Both the position numbers and the translations under genes were made by a program. This document shows, in pieces, positions 1 to 11,269 of a DNA stretch of 64,000 bases. The DNA is from Ctenosaura bakeri (Eukaryota > Chordata > Lepidosauria > Squamata > Iguanidae): contig CAOLHI010001044.1 of NCBI GenBank assembly GCA_948474755.1, positions 248,001-312,000 on the forward strand, in the 5' to 3' direction. The stretch's first letter is position 1. Each line of letters begins with the position of its first letter. Below the pieces are notes generated by a model. It was not told the DNA's origin. It saw only the letters and a program-made list of their open reading frames with translations, and searched no databases.

Positions 1-790
1 CATTTTGAAGAACTTTTGTGAAGTTTGCTGGAGGTTTAGTATCTCTTTGGGTAGCTTATTATTTTTTCTCCTTCAAATACTTATTTCCTAATCATTGCCA
101 AATCTAGTCCCATTTTTTTCTTACTTTTATTTATGTAAGTGAGTGAGTTTTTGTCTCAGTATTATTTAATTCAACCAGTCAGTGGCCCTTCCATTGTTTC
201 CTTCCCTTCCCTTCCTGATTTGATCTCCCCACTTTTTTCTGCATTAAGTTTTGAATTTGATTTCAATTTGTGTTCTTACAGTGTGGTTGTTCTTTTTCTC
301 TTGTTTCTGTCTGTCTTTGTGCTAGCTAGATACAGAGCACGCAAGAGAATACAGAACAAGTACAGAAAAGCAAGACATATTTCAAGGGCAAAAAGCAGCT
401 CATATTTCTCATTTCAGCCCTTGGAACTGCCACCAAGAACAGTCATCTGATGCTTTCTTTCCATTCAAACCCCTGATTTGTACCACCCTTTAATCTTTCA
501 TGCTCTATTAAAAGTAAGACAGTAGAGTACAAAAGACTGTCTTTCTTCCCATTCATCCTTGCCTTCATCTCCTTCCTCTTCTTTTATCATCTCTTCTGGC
601 AGAGTTAAGATCGGAAGCCTCTCAGGACAGTGGAGTTGCCACTTTACCATCAGTGCCATCAATGCGCCTGGTGATGTAAGCTGGGTATATTAAGCTTCAA
701 CCACAGTTTTCAGAACATTTAATTTAAATCTAATATATAAAAGTCAAAGTTTGTCTGTCCGTGTCAGGTGAAGACCTCATATGATTGGTT
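1..790. other. Intergenic, no gene seen
   Basis: AT-rich DNA with scattered T-rich runs. The open frame at 139-450 has no recognisable domain or splice context. I see nothing else that can be supported here. Confidence 0.5.
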
Positions 791-792
791 GC

Positions 793-895
793 CTCAGAAG
801 ATTCCATGGAATCCTGGGGTTTGCAGTTTAGGGGAGGCCTTTAGAATTCTCAGCCAGAGAGCTTTTGGGCCTCAGTCAACTGTGACTGTCTTGAA
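793..895 (+). mobile_element. Palindromic MITE family P1, partial copy
   Basis: This stretch resembles the left half of the palindromic element seen complete at 13914-14116, 36692-36892 and 48428-48628. It carries the same 'ATGGAATCCTGG' core, the 'GCAGTTTAGGG' segment and the 'CTCAGCCAGAGAGC' segment. The matching right arm is missing, so the copy is broken. Confidence 0.5.
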
Positions 896-1559
896 TAGGC
901 CAGTTGCTATGGAGACAATGCCTAGCAGCAAGGAGGAGGGCAGTGTATTCCCTCAGGAACCCAACCTCTGTATGTTAATAACTCTGAATACAGATTGGAT
1001 TGGGGAATATGGGGAAAAGTTACAGGTACTGGATAAGACAGTTTAGGGAATCAGAGATACAGGATCTCAAATTTTTCTAACAAGTACTACCTATGAGAAA
1101 ATAAAATCCCAGGCAACACCAGGTATATACACTAGTAAATAAAAAAAAAAAGTCTAACAAATGATAAAAGATTTCACTGGTTTGAAATTAAGGTTTTTAA
1201 GCTCAGCACTGAAAAAAAAAGAAAAAAAGGCCAAACCTCTTCCAGCTCTTTTGGTACACTTTCCCAAGCACTGCTTCTAACATAAAGGGACTTGCAGTGC
1301 AACCAAATGACATTTTCTAAACAATTTTCCCCTAATATTGTTTTCAATCTGTTGCTTCTCACTGTCTATATTTTCTCCTTCATCCCCCAAATCGTGATCA
1401 TGATCATAATTATGTTATTAATAATCTCCAAATATTACATGGAGGAGGATGAATGTAATAACAATTACACCACAGCTAACAAAAGGGCACTGCTGTCCAG
1501 TGGGCGAGCCTGTGGACATCTATGCAGAAGGAAGACCTATTAAATTTAATGGGGCTTAT
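896..1559. other. Intergenic, no gene seen
   Basis: Low-complexity A-rich and T-rich DNA. Short open frames on both strands have no recognisable similarity. No RNA gene or complete repeat was recognised. Confidence 0.4.
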
Positions 1560-2035
1560 CTTTGGTGGGGGGAGTGTGAAAGAGAAAGCTGGAGAGACAA
1601 AGGAGTGAAGAAGATAAGCACTGCTAGAAAAAGCAGAGGTATAATGAGAAAGACAACGAGACAGAGAGAGGGAAAGGGAAACAATAAGAAGACAAATCTA
1701 ACTAGGAGAATTCAGAAGCAGAGAAAAGAAGATGGGAGAGAAGTAAGGTACTAGAGAAGAGGGAGAAGATAATTACAACTAGGAGAGGAGGCAGGGCGAG
1801 AAGGAGAAAGAGAGAGAAGAGGGAAGATGTTTAGTTAGGAGTTGTAAGGAAGTAGACTGACAGTGAAGTAAAAGGAGACAAAACAGGGAATGAGGCAGAA
1901 AATTAGTTCAGGCAGGAGGTGTGGCAGGGATGGGAGAGCAAACAGGATATGAGAGAAAGAGAGAGAGAAAGAAAAAGAAAAGAAGATGACATTGAGCCAA
2001 GAGTTGGGAGAAGGGAAGGAAAAGAGGAAAAGATA
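1560..2035 (+). repeat. GA-rich polypurine tract
   Basis: About 475 bases are strongly biased to G and A on the + strand, with irregular GAGA, GGGAGA and AAGAAG runs and few pyrimidines. It is not a clean microsatellite. The apparent open frames inside it are compositional artefacts. It ends at the SPIN transposon boundary. Confidence 0.7.
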
Positions 2036-2401
2036 TAGACCGGTGGTCCTCAACCTTCCTAATGCCGCGACCCTTTAATACAGTTCCTCATGTTGTGGTG
2101 ACCCCCAACCATAAAATTATTTTCGTTGCTACTTCATAACTGTAATTTTGCTACTGTTATGAATCGTAATGTAAATATCTGATATGCAGGATGTATTTTC
2201 ATTGTTACAGATTGAACATAATTAAAGCATAGTGATTAATCACAAAAACAATATGTAATTATATATTGTGAAATATTTATTTCTAATTACAAATAAATGA
2301 AATTTTGTCTTGAAGCATGGTGTAGCATGGGTAATAGTCTTAATATAACAACAATAAACTACATTGCTACATTTTGCGACAGTATGTATAAAAAGCCAAC
2401 A

Positions 2402-4121
2402 TCAGTGCGAAGGTTGAGATTGCTTCTTTCTCACCAGATCAGAAATTCTCGGGGCAGTCTTTGCAAGAGCACAACGAAGATCCTCTTCCACAACAAGTCT
2501 ACTTCTGTATTTAGACTTGATAACCAACAAGCTGGAAAACCCTGTTTCACAAAGATATGTTGTTGGAAATGGAAGAAGAAGGCGCAACACAGTCTCAGAC
2601 AGAACAGGATATGACTGCAAACACTTGATCCAGAATTTTGTAACTGGCATTGTAGAGAAATCAGTTCTTGCTGCATCACTGTTAATAAGTTCAATGAACT
2701 CCTCCTGTGCTGTCTCAGGAACATCTTCAACTTTGACTGTGAATGGGCTTCTGGCAAGTGCAAATGGGGTATCAGGTAGATTTGGAAAGTACGATGAAAT
2801 TTCGTCTGCAAGCATGTGCAAGTGTTCTTTCACAGAAATTATCATCGTAATCCTTTTGTCTGGTTCAATGTCATGTTCCTCAAAGAAAGCAGATAAGGTA
2901 GGCAACATGTAAATTTTATTTTCATCCAATTTTTTTTGCCAAAGCTGAAGTTTCATTTGGAATGATCGGATCGTTTCAGACAAATCAAGGCATGTTGCAT
3001 TTGGTCCTTGCAGTGATAAATTTAACTCATTCAGGATGGCAAAGATGTCAACCAAGTAAGCTATTTTCTGCAGTTCATTGTTATCGCTGAAAAGTGCTTC
3101 AAACTGCGGTCTTGCTTTCTGATTAAAAAACGTTTTGAGTTCATCACGAAGCTCAAAAACACGTTGTGAAACTTTTCCTCTCGACAACCATCTCACTTCA
3201 GTGTGAAATAGCAGAGCATTGTTCGGCGCATCCAACTCGTTGCACAGTTGAGAAAACAGTTGACTGTTTAAAGTGCTCACCTTTACAAAATTGACAGAAA
3301 TTATGACGCTTTTCATTACTTCTTGTAACTCTTGTGGCAGTGTCTTCGTTGCTAATATTTGCGGATGAATCATACAGTGAGTTCCGATGACTTTTGGTGA
3401 CTCATTCAGTACCAAACGTTGAAATCCAGATCAACATCCTAGCATAGCTGGAGCACCATCTGTGCAAACACCACAAACCTTTTCCCAAGAGATCTTATGC
3501 TCATTCAGAAATGAACTAACTGTGTCAAATACATCACGTGCAGTAGTTGTCGTTTCAAGAGGTTTGCAAAACAGAAACTCATCTTTAAAGTCGCCATCAT
3601 TAATATACCTCACGTAAACCAGTAATTGTGAACAGTTTGCAACGTCTGTAGATTCATCAAGCTGGATACTAAATATTGGAAGTGGAGCAGATTTAATTTC
3701 CTGGATTACCTGATCAAGAATATCAGCAGACATGTCATCTATTCTTCTGCGGACAGTATTGTTAGATAAGGAAACTGCACTCAATTTCGTAACAAATTCG
3801 TCTCCGATCATAACTCGAACAATGTCTTTGGCCGCTGGCAACAGTAAATCCTCAGCAATGGTGTGAGGTTTCATAGCTCTGGCGATTCTGAGTGCCACCA
3901 AATATGAAGCTTCAACGGCTGCTACGTTTTGTTTGTGGTACTTGCCACGAGTGTCAAGTCTGGCTTTCTTGAGTCCATCAGCTTTGTTTCTAAAATAGTT
4001 GGCATCCTTGCCGGCAGAGCTCGGATGCTTGCTACCAAAATGGCGTTTTAGTTTGTTCGGCTTCATAGATTCAGCTGATAGAACTTCACAACAAATAACA
4101 CATTGCGGTTTCTCAATTCCT
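2402..4121 (-). pseudogene. SPIN hAT transposase, one internal stop and damaged N-terminus
   Basis: This minus-strand frame would encode the cut-and-paste hAT transposase that acts on the SPIN termini in the nucleus. At its N-terminal side, near 4060-4121, is a BED-type zinc-finger segment with a CVICC pair and a downstream His-rich part (KRHFGSKHP). An RNase-H-fold motif with QLDESTD (near 3650) and a VCTDGAPAM motif (near 3440) follow. The C-terminal hAT dimerisation block (LLPFPTTYLCETGFSSL, near 2500) is present, and the frame ends at 2402. It stays open for about 549 codons except for one TGA at 3431-3433. Upstream of about 4121 the frame meets stops and no convincing start remains, so the N-terminus is lost or shifted. 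The copy is probably inactive. Family assignment is strong; the exact start is not recoverable. Confidence 0.88.
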
Positions 4122-4560
4122 ATATGTTCTTTTCTTAACGTTCTTCTCTACACAATCCATTGTCATGGGATGGTTTGCTAATGAAAATAATATATAACAA
4201 TAGCTTTAATAATGCATGGCATAGTTCAGTCAATACAGTTCATTAAAGTTTCCTATGATATACCATTCTCTGTGTTTGTTTGTTTTTTACATACCTGTTA
4301 CTATCACAAGGGGGCAGTATTCACATCAACCACAGCTGAATATAAAAAGACATCCAGATTAAGCATCCAGATTAAGTTCCCATGGTACAGATATATATAT
4401 ATATATTTTGCAGTAGTTGATGATTTTACAGTACATGATTTTACATTTACCCAGTAATTATAATTCATGAAGTGTCGTTTTACCTCCAATACTGCTGCTT
4501 TCAACACAGTAGCTGCTCTCTACACATGTGTGACTGGTTCGCATAAGTACATTATGGCAC

Positions 4561-4609
4561 CAACCCTGTCACATACACCTGTATTTGTACGGGGTGTATG
4601 TGATGGGGT
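4561..4609. repeat. Hairpin inside the SPIN subterminal region
   Basis: An inverted repeat has arms of about 20 bases. The left arm is CCAACCCTGTCACATACACC and the right arm is nearly its reverse complement, separated by a loop of about 9 bases. It lies between the transposase frame and the 4811 terminus. Confidence 0.7.
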
Positions 4610-4707
4610 TGGCGCAATGATGTCAACACGCCGGGTACTCGTATGTGGGCGTATCTGCATGTGGGTGGACCCGACTGGAGATGGATAGAGGAGCAGTGTC
4701 TCGGTTC

Positions 4708-4747
4708 CTAAGACCATTGGAAATATGTGTTTTCCGATGGTCTTAGG
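4708..4747. repeat. SPIN subterminal palindrome
   Basis: The segment reads CCTAAGACCATTGGAAA, then a short loop, then TTTTCCGATGGTCTTAGG. This matches the known subterminal palindrome of SPIN and supports the family call. Confidence 0.8.
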
Positions 4748-4813
4748 TGACCTCTGTGAAAGGGTCGTTCGACCCCCAAAGGGGTCGCGACCCACAGGTT
4801 GAGAACCGCTGAA

Positions 4814-4979
4814 GACTATTTCTGCACTACACTGTTATCTTTCAACATCCTGCAGAATTCGGGGGTTTGTAGTTTGCTGAGGCCCTCTAAATGCCCCTCT
4901 CTAAACTGCAAACTCCAGGATTCTATAAGATGTTGCAAGTGGAAGAATAGTACTGTAACAGTGTAGTGTGGAAATGGCC
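4814..4979. mobile_element. Palindromic MITE family P1
   Basis: An inverted-repeat element directly abuts the SPIN terminus, with only about 2 bases between them. The left arm contains CTTTCAACATCC and the right arm contains the complementary GATGTTGCAAGTGGAA. It ends GTGTGGAAATGGCC. The left tip is degenerate (GACTATTTCTGCAC). Confidence 0.7.
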
Positions 4980-5664
4980 ATAGAAAGAAAGGACAGTGGA
5001 GAAAAGAAGAAAAGAAAGAAATCAGTTGCCTAAAAGTTCAAGATGAAACATTTATACCATACTTTTTCCTAACAATGGTCCAACCCATGTTCACCTCAGA
5101 CCAATAAATGAAATTATATTGTAACTTCAGTGACCTACAGTACAATGAAGAAGGTAAGAATATTCAACCACTCAGGGTAGGATGCAGATTTTGGGAACAG
5201 AACTGGGAAAGTCAACCATAAGACAGGAAACGCAATATGTCTTTAGCATCATTTTAACAACTCCTGAGGCAGTTTAGTATTTCCCTATGCGGATCACTCC
5301 CTCCTGCTGAGATCTGGTGCCAGCCATGGTTTGATAAACTTCGACAGACAGAGGGAGCAAGTAGAAGAGGTGGTAAGACAGGTCTCCTGAAGACTCTAAA
5401 GCAACTGCTTCAAAGCAGCCTGCAGCAGTGGAAACCAGGAGCACAGTTTTTAAAAATATTTCCTAGGCAGCAGTCTTGCCCAGACAATTCTCTGTGTCAC
5501 CTGCAACAGCAAAGAGACAAGCCAGTACTGAGATCTGGGAATGTTAGGGCAGGGAGGAAATTCAATCCATTTTATAAAATATAATGCACTCAGACGGTAC
5601 ATATAGAAAAATAATAATTGGGTAATTTGTTTCTCTTCAATGAATGTGCTACAACTATATTACT
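4980..5664. other. Intergenic, no gene seen
   Basis: Moderately AT-rich DNA without a supported coding region, RNA gene or complete repeat. Confidence 0.4.
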
Positions 5665-5765
5665 ATTTTGTGTTAGCTAACAGTTCCTAAGAAAACCTTA
5701 TGAAATTCACAGGGTTGTCATAAGTCACAGGCAACTTGAAGGCACATACACACACATACCTACAT
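5665..5765 (+). mobile_element. 5S-type SINE, 3' fragment
   Basis: Only the 3' part is present. It carries CCTAAGAAAACCTTATGAA, then GGGTTGTCATAAGT, then ACTTGAAGGCACA and a CA-rich tail. The same tail is seen in the full copies at 28192 and 37385. The 5S-derived head is absent. Confidence 0.65.
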
Positions 5766-7610
5766 ACTTGCAATAATTCCAGAATAGGTCAATTTTCTTA
5801 TTTATCAATTAAATTATTCCAAAGTAAAAGAACTGAGAACATTCCTTGGAATATGTCTACTTCTTAGCAAATTTTACTATCACATGGCAATTTATCTTTT
5901 GCATTATTACATCAAAACTTCAAAAAGTTGACTCTTAAACCACACAGAGAGAACATAGGTTGATATTCTCAGCATGTCTGGAAGTACCTTTAATTAGTAT
6001 AGCTTCCATTTAAGATACAAATTCAATCCTATCTACAATGGAATCTCTTCTACCTCATTAACTGGATTCCATTTCAAAGCTAAACCGAAACACTGACTTG
6101 ATAAGCCAGGAGATACATTGACAGCATGCAGCTGTACACAGTCCCTTTCAGCGTGCTTCATTTACTCTTCACACAAGTGGAAGAGCATGTTAGAATTTGG
6201 CACTTAATCATAGGTTAGCATGACATGTGAATCCTGAACTATAGCTAAGGGGTTGCAAACAAGCCAGGATGAGAAACCAGATTTTAAAAAGGGGTTCATA
6301 TTGTCCTCCAAATACTGCCTTAGTTACAAATGGATAACCATACCTCTTATGATTGACCCAAAGAGGCTTTTCTTCTTCTTAATATTATATGTGAGCTAGA
6401 TTACTGGATTCTCTCAGAAAACCTACATTTCAGCTATTAAATACAAGTCAATATAGATAAACAGAAACACTGCATAATTTTTAAAACACAGATAAATCAA
6501 GAGAATCTTCATCACATGCAGATTTCAGTTAATAAGTAATTTTGCACCAGAGGATAGGTACTGGAACATTCTCTACAAATATTCCAAAAAGTAGATCCAC
6601 TCTTTTAAAAAAATATTAAATTATTTTACTCTTCTTGAGGCCTACTAAATATTTTAATTAGTAAATTCTTAACACAATGTATAGACTTTATGGTAATAGT
6701 CGAAACAAATACATTTAAGTAAGATAAATGTGCTTAGGATCTGCATTTGAAGTAATCTGTAAAAGAAAAAAAATGTAAAAAAAAGTATCTGGTGTTCCAT
6801 GTTGGGTAGCATTCTGTTCAGTGCTTTTAGAAATAGTTTCACATCATGTAAAAACTAAACGACAAAGTTTAAGGTAGGTTGTGTTTGGCCTTTAATATTT
6901 ATGCTTGCAACCTTCAGTTTAAATGCAGTGGAAGGTTTGTATTTGACCAGGAGTCTTGCTACAAGGAGCTACCTTGTAAAGTTAACCTGCTCTGACAAGC
7001 CCCAGATGTTGTTCTTCTCTCCAGACCAATGACTTGATGGAGCTCAAACAATGATCATGGAACTATGATTTCCACATTTGGAACTGCAATATGCACGTAT
7101 ATTTGTCTATCAATAGGAAAAAAGGGAAAATACATGTTGTGAATTGAACTCAACTTTCCGAAATGTTCAATAGCCTTGATTTCTAATCTTGTGTATTGAT
7201 GCAAGACCAATGTGTAAATGTTACTTTAATATTACAGTTAGCTGTTTCCCATTCTTTTCAAAGGCTGTTGTTTTATTACAAGTTTTATACAACATTTTTG
7301 AAATTCATTAATCTTTGTAAATTCATAGTCAATTCAAATAAAGACAAGAGCTAACTGCTTAAAAAAATGGTTAATGAAAATTTCAGTAGATACATGTATC
7401 TATATATTATACATATTATTTATTTTTCTTTAGCTGCTATGTTTTGATTTAACCTTTCTTAAACTAATTTTCCATTATAGTGGTACCCACATTAAATTCC
7501 TCATTGAGTTACTATCATCCTTTGCATTCCTTTCCAACTTCTAATTGGTTTTTGCAGACATGCAACTAGTCATATGTAGTGAACAACCCTGAGTTATAGC
7601 ACACATTTCC
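5766..7610. other. Intergenic, no gene seen
   Basis: AT-rich DNA. I recognise no exon, RNA gene or complete repeat. Confidence 0.4.
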
Positions 7611-7614
7611 CAAT

Positions 7615-7695
7615 TTGTGATGTGTCTTCAAGTTGTTTCCAGTTTATGGTTACCCTAAGTCAAATCTATCATGGCGTTTTCTGGGACAAGCCTCC
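7615..7695 (-). mobile_element. Sauria-type SINE tail fragment
   Basis: TGTGTCTTCAAGTTGTTTCC followed by a TTATGGTTACCCTAAG segment is the reverse complement of the Bov-B-like 3' end shared by the full SINE copies at 11050 and 13421. The tRNA-like head is missing. Confidence 0.6.
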
Positions 7696-8112
7696 TGTTT
7701 CTTTCAGTTACAGTAACCATCTGAAGCTCTGATGCTATACACGCACCCAGGAATAAGCTGAATTAAACCCTTTTATCTCTGAGTAAACACGCATGTGATA
7801 GTACTGTAAAAAGGGCTGGTTTTCCCCCCATATCTTACTCCTCATTTGGTTGAGAGAGTAATCCATTCACCAAGTGTTTTTTTTTTTAAGTTAAAATAAT
7901 ATCCTTTGTGATGTAATCACTTGACTACTAGTAGCTCAGCTGAGTCCATCAAATCATTGTATAAAATCTTCCCAAGAGCTGTTGAATACTGATCCTCTCC
8001 AAATGTTGGGAAAACAGAATGGGTCTGAACCATATATAGAATGAAAGGTGAAGGAATTTCTGTTTCATTATCTGTTTTCTGAAATAGCCATTATCCAGGA
8101 AAAGGAAAGGCA

Positions 8113-8113
<1 letters not shown>

Positions 8114-8167
<54 letters not shown>
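8114..8167 (+). repeat. (ATT)18 microsatellite
   Basis: Uninterrupted ATT trinucleotide repeat, 54 bases. Confidence 0.97.
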
Positions 8168-8379
8168 GAATGAAATACTCTAGTATAAGAAATGGAACAA
8201 TCAACAGTCTCTTATTCTTTTAATATGCTTCCTCCAAAGTGTCAGAGACAAAATAATGACTTAGACAGACTGCTGCTTTCAAGTTGTCATATCCATATGC
8301 CTCAGTCCCTTGGGTATTTCAAATGTCTCTCATCGACCTGTATTCCAACACTGTTTAAGTAGTTACTGTAAATAGGAAT

Positions 8380-10915
8380 CTGGATCTCGAAGCAAAACAA
8401 CGGGCTGTTTGAAAACAATTACAAATCAATCTGGTCAGAAGTTAGAAAATCCCTACAGAATTGGAAGATGTTACAGCTATCGCTATTAGGAACAATAGCA
8501 GCTATAAAAATGAACATTTTGCCTAAACTAAACTTTCTCTTTCAAAATTTACCAATTGTAACAAATGAAAAACCATTCTGAGAATGGCAGAGAGATCTTA
8601 CTAAATTTATATGGGAAGAAAAACACCAGGATTAAATGGAGGATTTTGGCTGAGAAAAGGAAAAGGGAGGTTTCGGACTGCTGGACTTGAAACTTTACTA
8701 CTATGCAAATGGTTTTACATGGATCCAAGAATGGATAACTACTTCAAGATGAAAGGTTATTGAATTTAGAAGGTTCAGATCTTCATATGGGTGGCATGCA
8801 TACATGTGGTACAGCAAAGCAAAAATAGACGAGGATTTCAAAATTATTACATAAGAAAATTATTATTATTGATATGGTAAAAAAATTCAAGAATAAATTC
8901 TACAGAAAAATTCCTCAATGGCTATCCCCACATGAAGCCCTGTATGGCAGATGGAAGGAAAAATCCATAAAGGATAATTGAAGAAAATAAACAGCAGTAT
9001 ATAATAAAATTTCAGAGAGACATTGGAAACAGAGGAGTTTCAATGCCATTGGTTTCTGTATAGACAACTGAAAGAAAAATTTAAGATGGACTTCAAAACT
9101 GGAAGCGTTTGAATCTGCTTCAAAAATTAATGATTTTTGAGAAAGCCATATTTGAATCTCCAAAAAAAGCTGACATCAAAGCTTTAGATAATATTCATAG
9201 AAAGAGAATTAGAATCTGAACAAATTAAAGAAACTATGATAAAATGGGCCCAAAATATCGGTCATGAACTACACCTTGAACAATGGGAAAAAAGTTGGAC
9301 GGAAACACAGAAATTTACATTGGCTCAGTCAATGATAGGAAAACTACCTAAAGATGTTATACAGATGGTATCAGACCCTAGTAAAATTTAAAAAAAAAGA
9401 AACAATTGCTGGAAATGCAGAACAGGAAATGGAACTTTTTACCATCTGTGGAAGACTTGTGAACGAGCCAAAACGTATTGGAAAAAATTAAAGGAAATAA
9501 TGTCCAACATACTGCAAATAAAATATCCCATTAGCACCTGAAATATTCCTATTAAACATGCTTTATAGACTAGACAAATCTATAAAATTGAAATATTGGA
9601 GAATAATTCTGTATATGATTACCGCTGCCAGGATCATATATGCCAAATTATGGAAGAACAAGCAGATACCACAAACAGAAGACTAGGCTAGTAAAATTAA
9701 TAGAACTTAGAGACATGGACAAATTAACAACGATCTTACAAGAAAATCACAAACCAGAAATGAGGAGGAATGGAATCCTATTGAAAAGTATATTTTTAAA
9801 GGGAGAATGTTTCCTAAGAATTTTGAGTCTGAGATTGAAAAAGAAGTTGGTTTTCAAACAGATATAAGCTGATAAAGAAAAACAGATAAAGTCGAAGGGT
9901 TTCATGGCCAGAACACGAATCAAACACGAATCAGACGAAAGATATGCAGGCTGATCCAGCAAAGTAGCAGTAGCAGAACACACTATAACCAACCTGGATA
10001 CAGAATGTTATTTGAAAGCACAAATTCTGGACCATTCTAACAACTACCAGGTCAGGCTACACAGAGAGGCCACTGAAATCCACAAACACTTGGATATTTT
10101 AACAGAAGGGAGACTTGGAAGGTCAACAAAATTTGGCTGTCAATATTAAAAACCCAAAATCAAAACACAAAAGATACTAATAGCCAAGAGCCAACAAGCC
10201 CCACCTGAGCTCAGGAAGTCTCCTCCAGGAACAAGCATTCAACACAAATAACTTTTGTAATTGCTCCCCCTTCTGGAATTGGATAAATCTCCATTTCCAA
10301 TTCACATTCCTCGAAGATCCACACAGATGAGGGAAATGTAGAAAATACAACCAGAACACGGTCTCAAAGCCTAAAAACCCAAATAAACAAAAACAGATAA
10401 GAGCATATGACAAAATATTAATAATTACTGTACTTTAAGTTTCAGATAAAAGGAACAACCGAAATAAATCAGCTTACAAAGACAAACTAAAAGTTTTTCA
10501 GTTTTTTTGCCCAGACATAAGTAAAGCAGTAGATACCATAAATGTTAATGATAATGTTTTCAGGGAAAAAAAAAATTTAAAAAGAGGATTAACAGGAGGA
10601 CGATAACAAACTGAACTAAAAGGAAGTGGGAAGTAAATTAATAAATAACTACATCAATCATAACCTGAGAAAATCACATATTATAAACCAAGTGCATAAG
10701 TTATAAACGATTGGCTAAAAATTAGAGTTTGATTAGAAGGGATGTATGATGTATTCTGATCATTAATCAAGATGTTTATCTATCATAATGATGATTTTTC
10801 TTTAAGTGATTGTAACATTATCACTAATTTCATCTTCAAATGTTCTGTTTTATATAATAATTTTATAATTATTATAATAACTTTATGTTCAAGATAAAAA
10901 TGAATAAAGAAAAAA
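8380..10915 (+). mobile_element. L1-type LINE, 3' end, degenerate
   Basis: Conceptual translation in shifting frames shows the C-terminal part of an L1 ORF2. Visible pieces include LSLLGTIAAIKMNILPKLNF (near 8475), a GGFGLLDLKLYYYANG block (near 8670), and a late cysteine motif, CWKCRTGNGTFYHLWKTC (near 9405). Several stops and frameshifts break it. An A-rich 3' UTR follows and ends near 10915 in an A-rich tail. The 5' end of the element is absent, as is usual for truncated L1 insertions. A separate Penelope-like piece interrupts it at 9890-10388. Confidence 0.8.
9890..10388 (+). mobile_element. Penelope-like retroelement fragment inserted in L1
   Basis: The interior translates, with breaks, to a segment containing AQILDHSNNYQVRLHREATE. 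This resembles the C-terminal end of the Penelope-like endonuclease region, where a conserved 'REAIEI'-like motif occurs. The insert is flanked by a perfect 12-base direct repeat, AAAAACAGATAA, at 9878-9889 and 10389-10400. The L1 3' UTR resumes after the second copy. The family call is inference from the short motif; the insertion boundaries are directly visible. Confidence 0.6.
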
Positions 10916-11049
10916 AAGGAAAGGCAGGAGACAGATAAACATGAAACTGGGAAATAAAGTAATAAGAATAAGAATATACTGTAAATAAACCAGAATAATA
11001 TGCAATAGAATTATATATTTCATATAAATTAAGGTCTTGTACAATTGTT

Positions 11050-11238
11050 ATTGCTATTGTTGTGTGTCTTCAAGTTGTTTCTGACTTATGGTGACCCTAG
11101 GGTGAAAGGGGTTTTCTGGGGCTGAGAGTGTTTGACGTGCCCAAGGTCATCCAGTAGGTTTCCTTGGCCAAGCAGGAAATCAAATCCTGGTCTCCAGGGT
11201 CGTAATCCAACACTCAGACAACTATACCACACACAACA
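11050..11238 (-). mobile_element. Sauria-type SINE (tRNA-derived, Bov-B-like tail)
   Basis: Read on the minus strand, a tRNA-like head contains the box-B-like GATTTGATTTCC region and a 'GTGTTGGATTACGACCC' segment. It is followed by a middle with 'CTCAGCCCCAGAAAACC' and a tail matching 'CATAAGTCAGAAACAACTTG', as in Bov-B-mobilised SINEs. The order and sequence match the six other copies in this window. Confidence 0.8.
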
Positions 11239-11269
11239 ATAACTCAGCCTGCAGTCCAACACTATACTC

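Larger units (their letters stand above)
2041..4811 (-). mobile_element. SPIN-type hAT (Charlie group) DNA transposon, near full length
   Basis: The termini match the SPIN family of tetrapod hAT transposons. Read on the minus strand, the element begins CAGCGGTTCTCAACCTGTGG at 4811. It ends, read from the + strand at 2041, with CGGTGGTCCTCAACC, where the second base and the eighth base differ from the usual CAGTGGTTCTCAACC. The 2771-base length fits an autonomous SPIN copy, and a transposase reading frame fills most of the interior. The left flank, ATATAGAC at 2033-2040, fits the NTNTAGAN target preference reported for SPIN. The right flank at 4812 starts AAGAC and retains only part of a possible duplicate. 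SPIN elements are known for horizontal transfer among squamates, mammals and frogs. Confidence 0.9.

Noticed and set aside
139..450. 103-codon frame with a hydrophobic stretch
   Set aside because: No recognisable domain, no neighbouring exons and T-rich composition that mimics a membrane segment.
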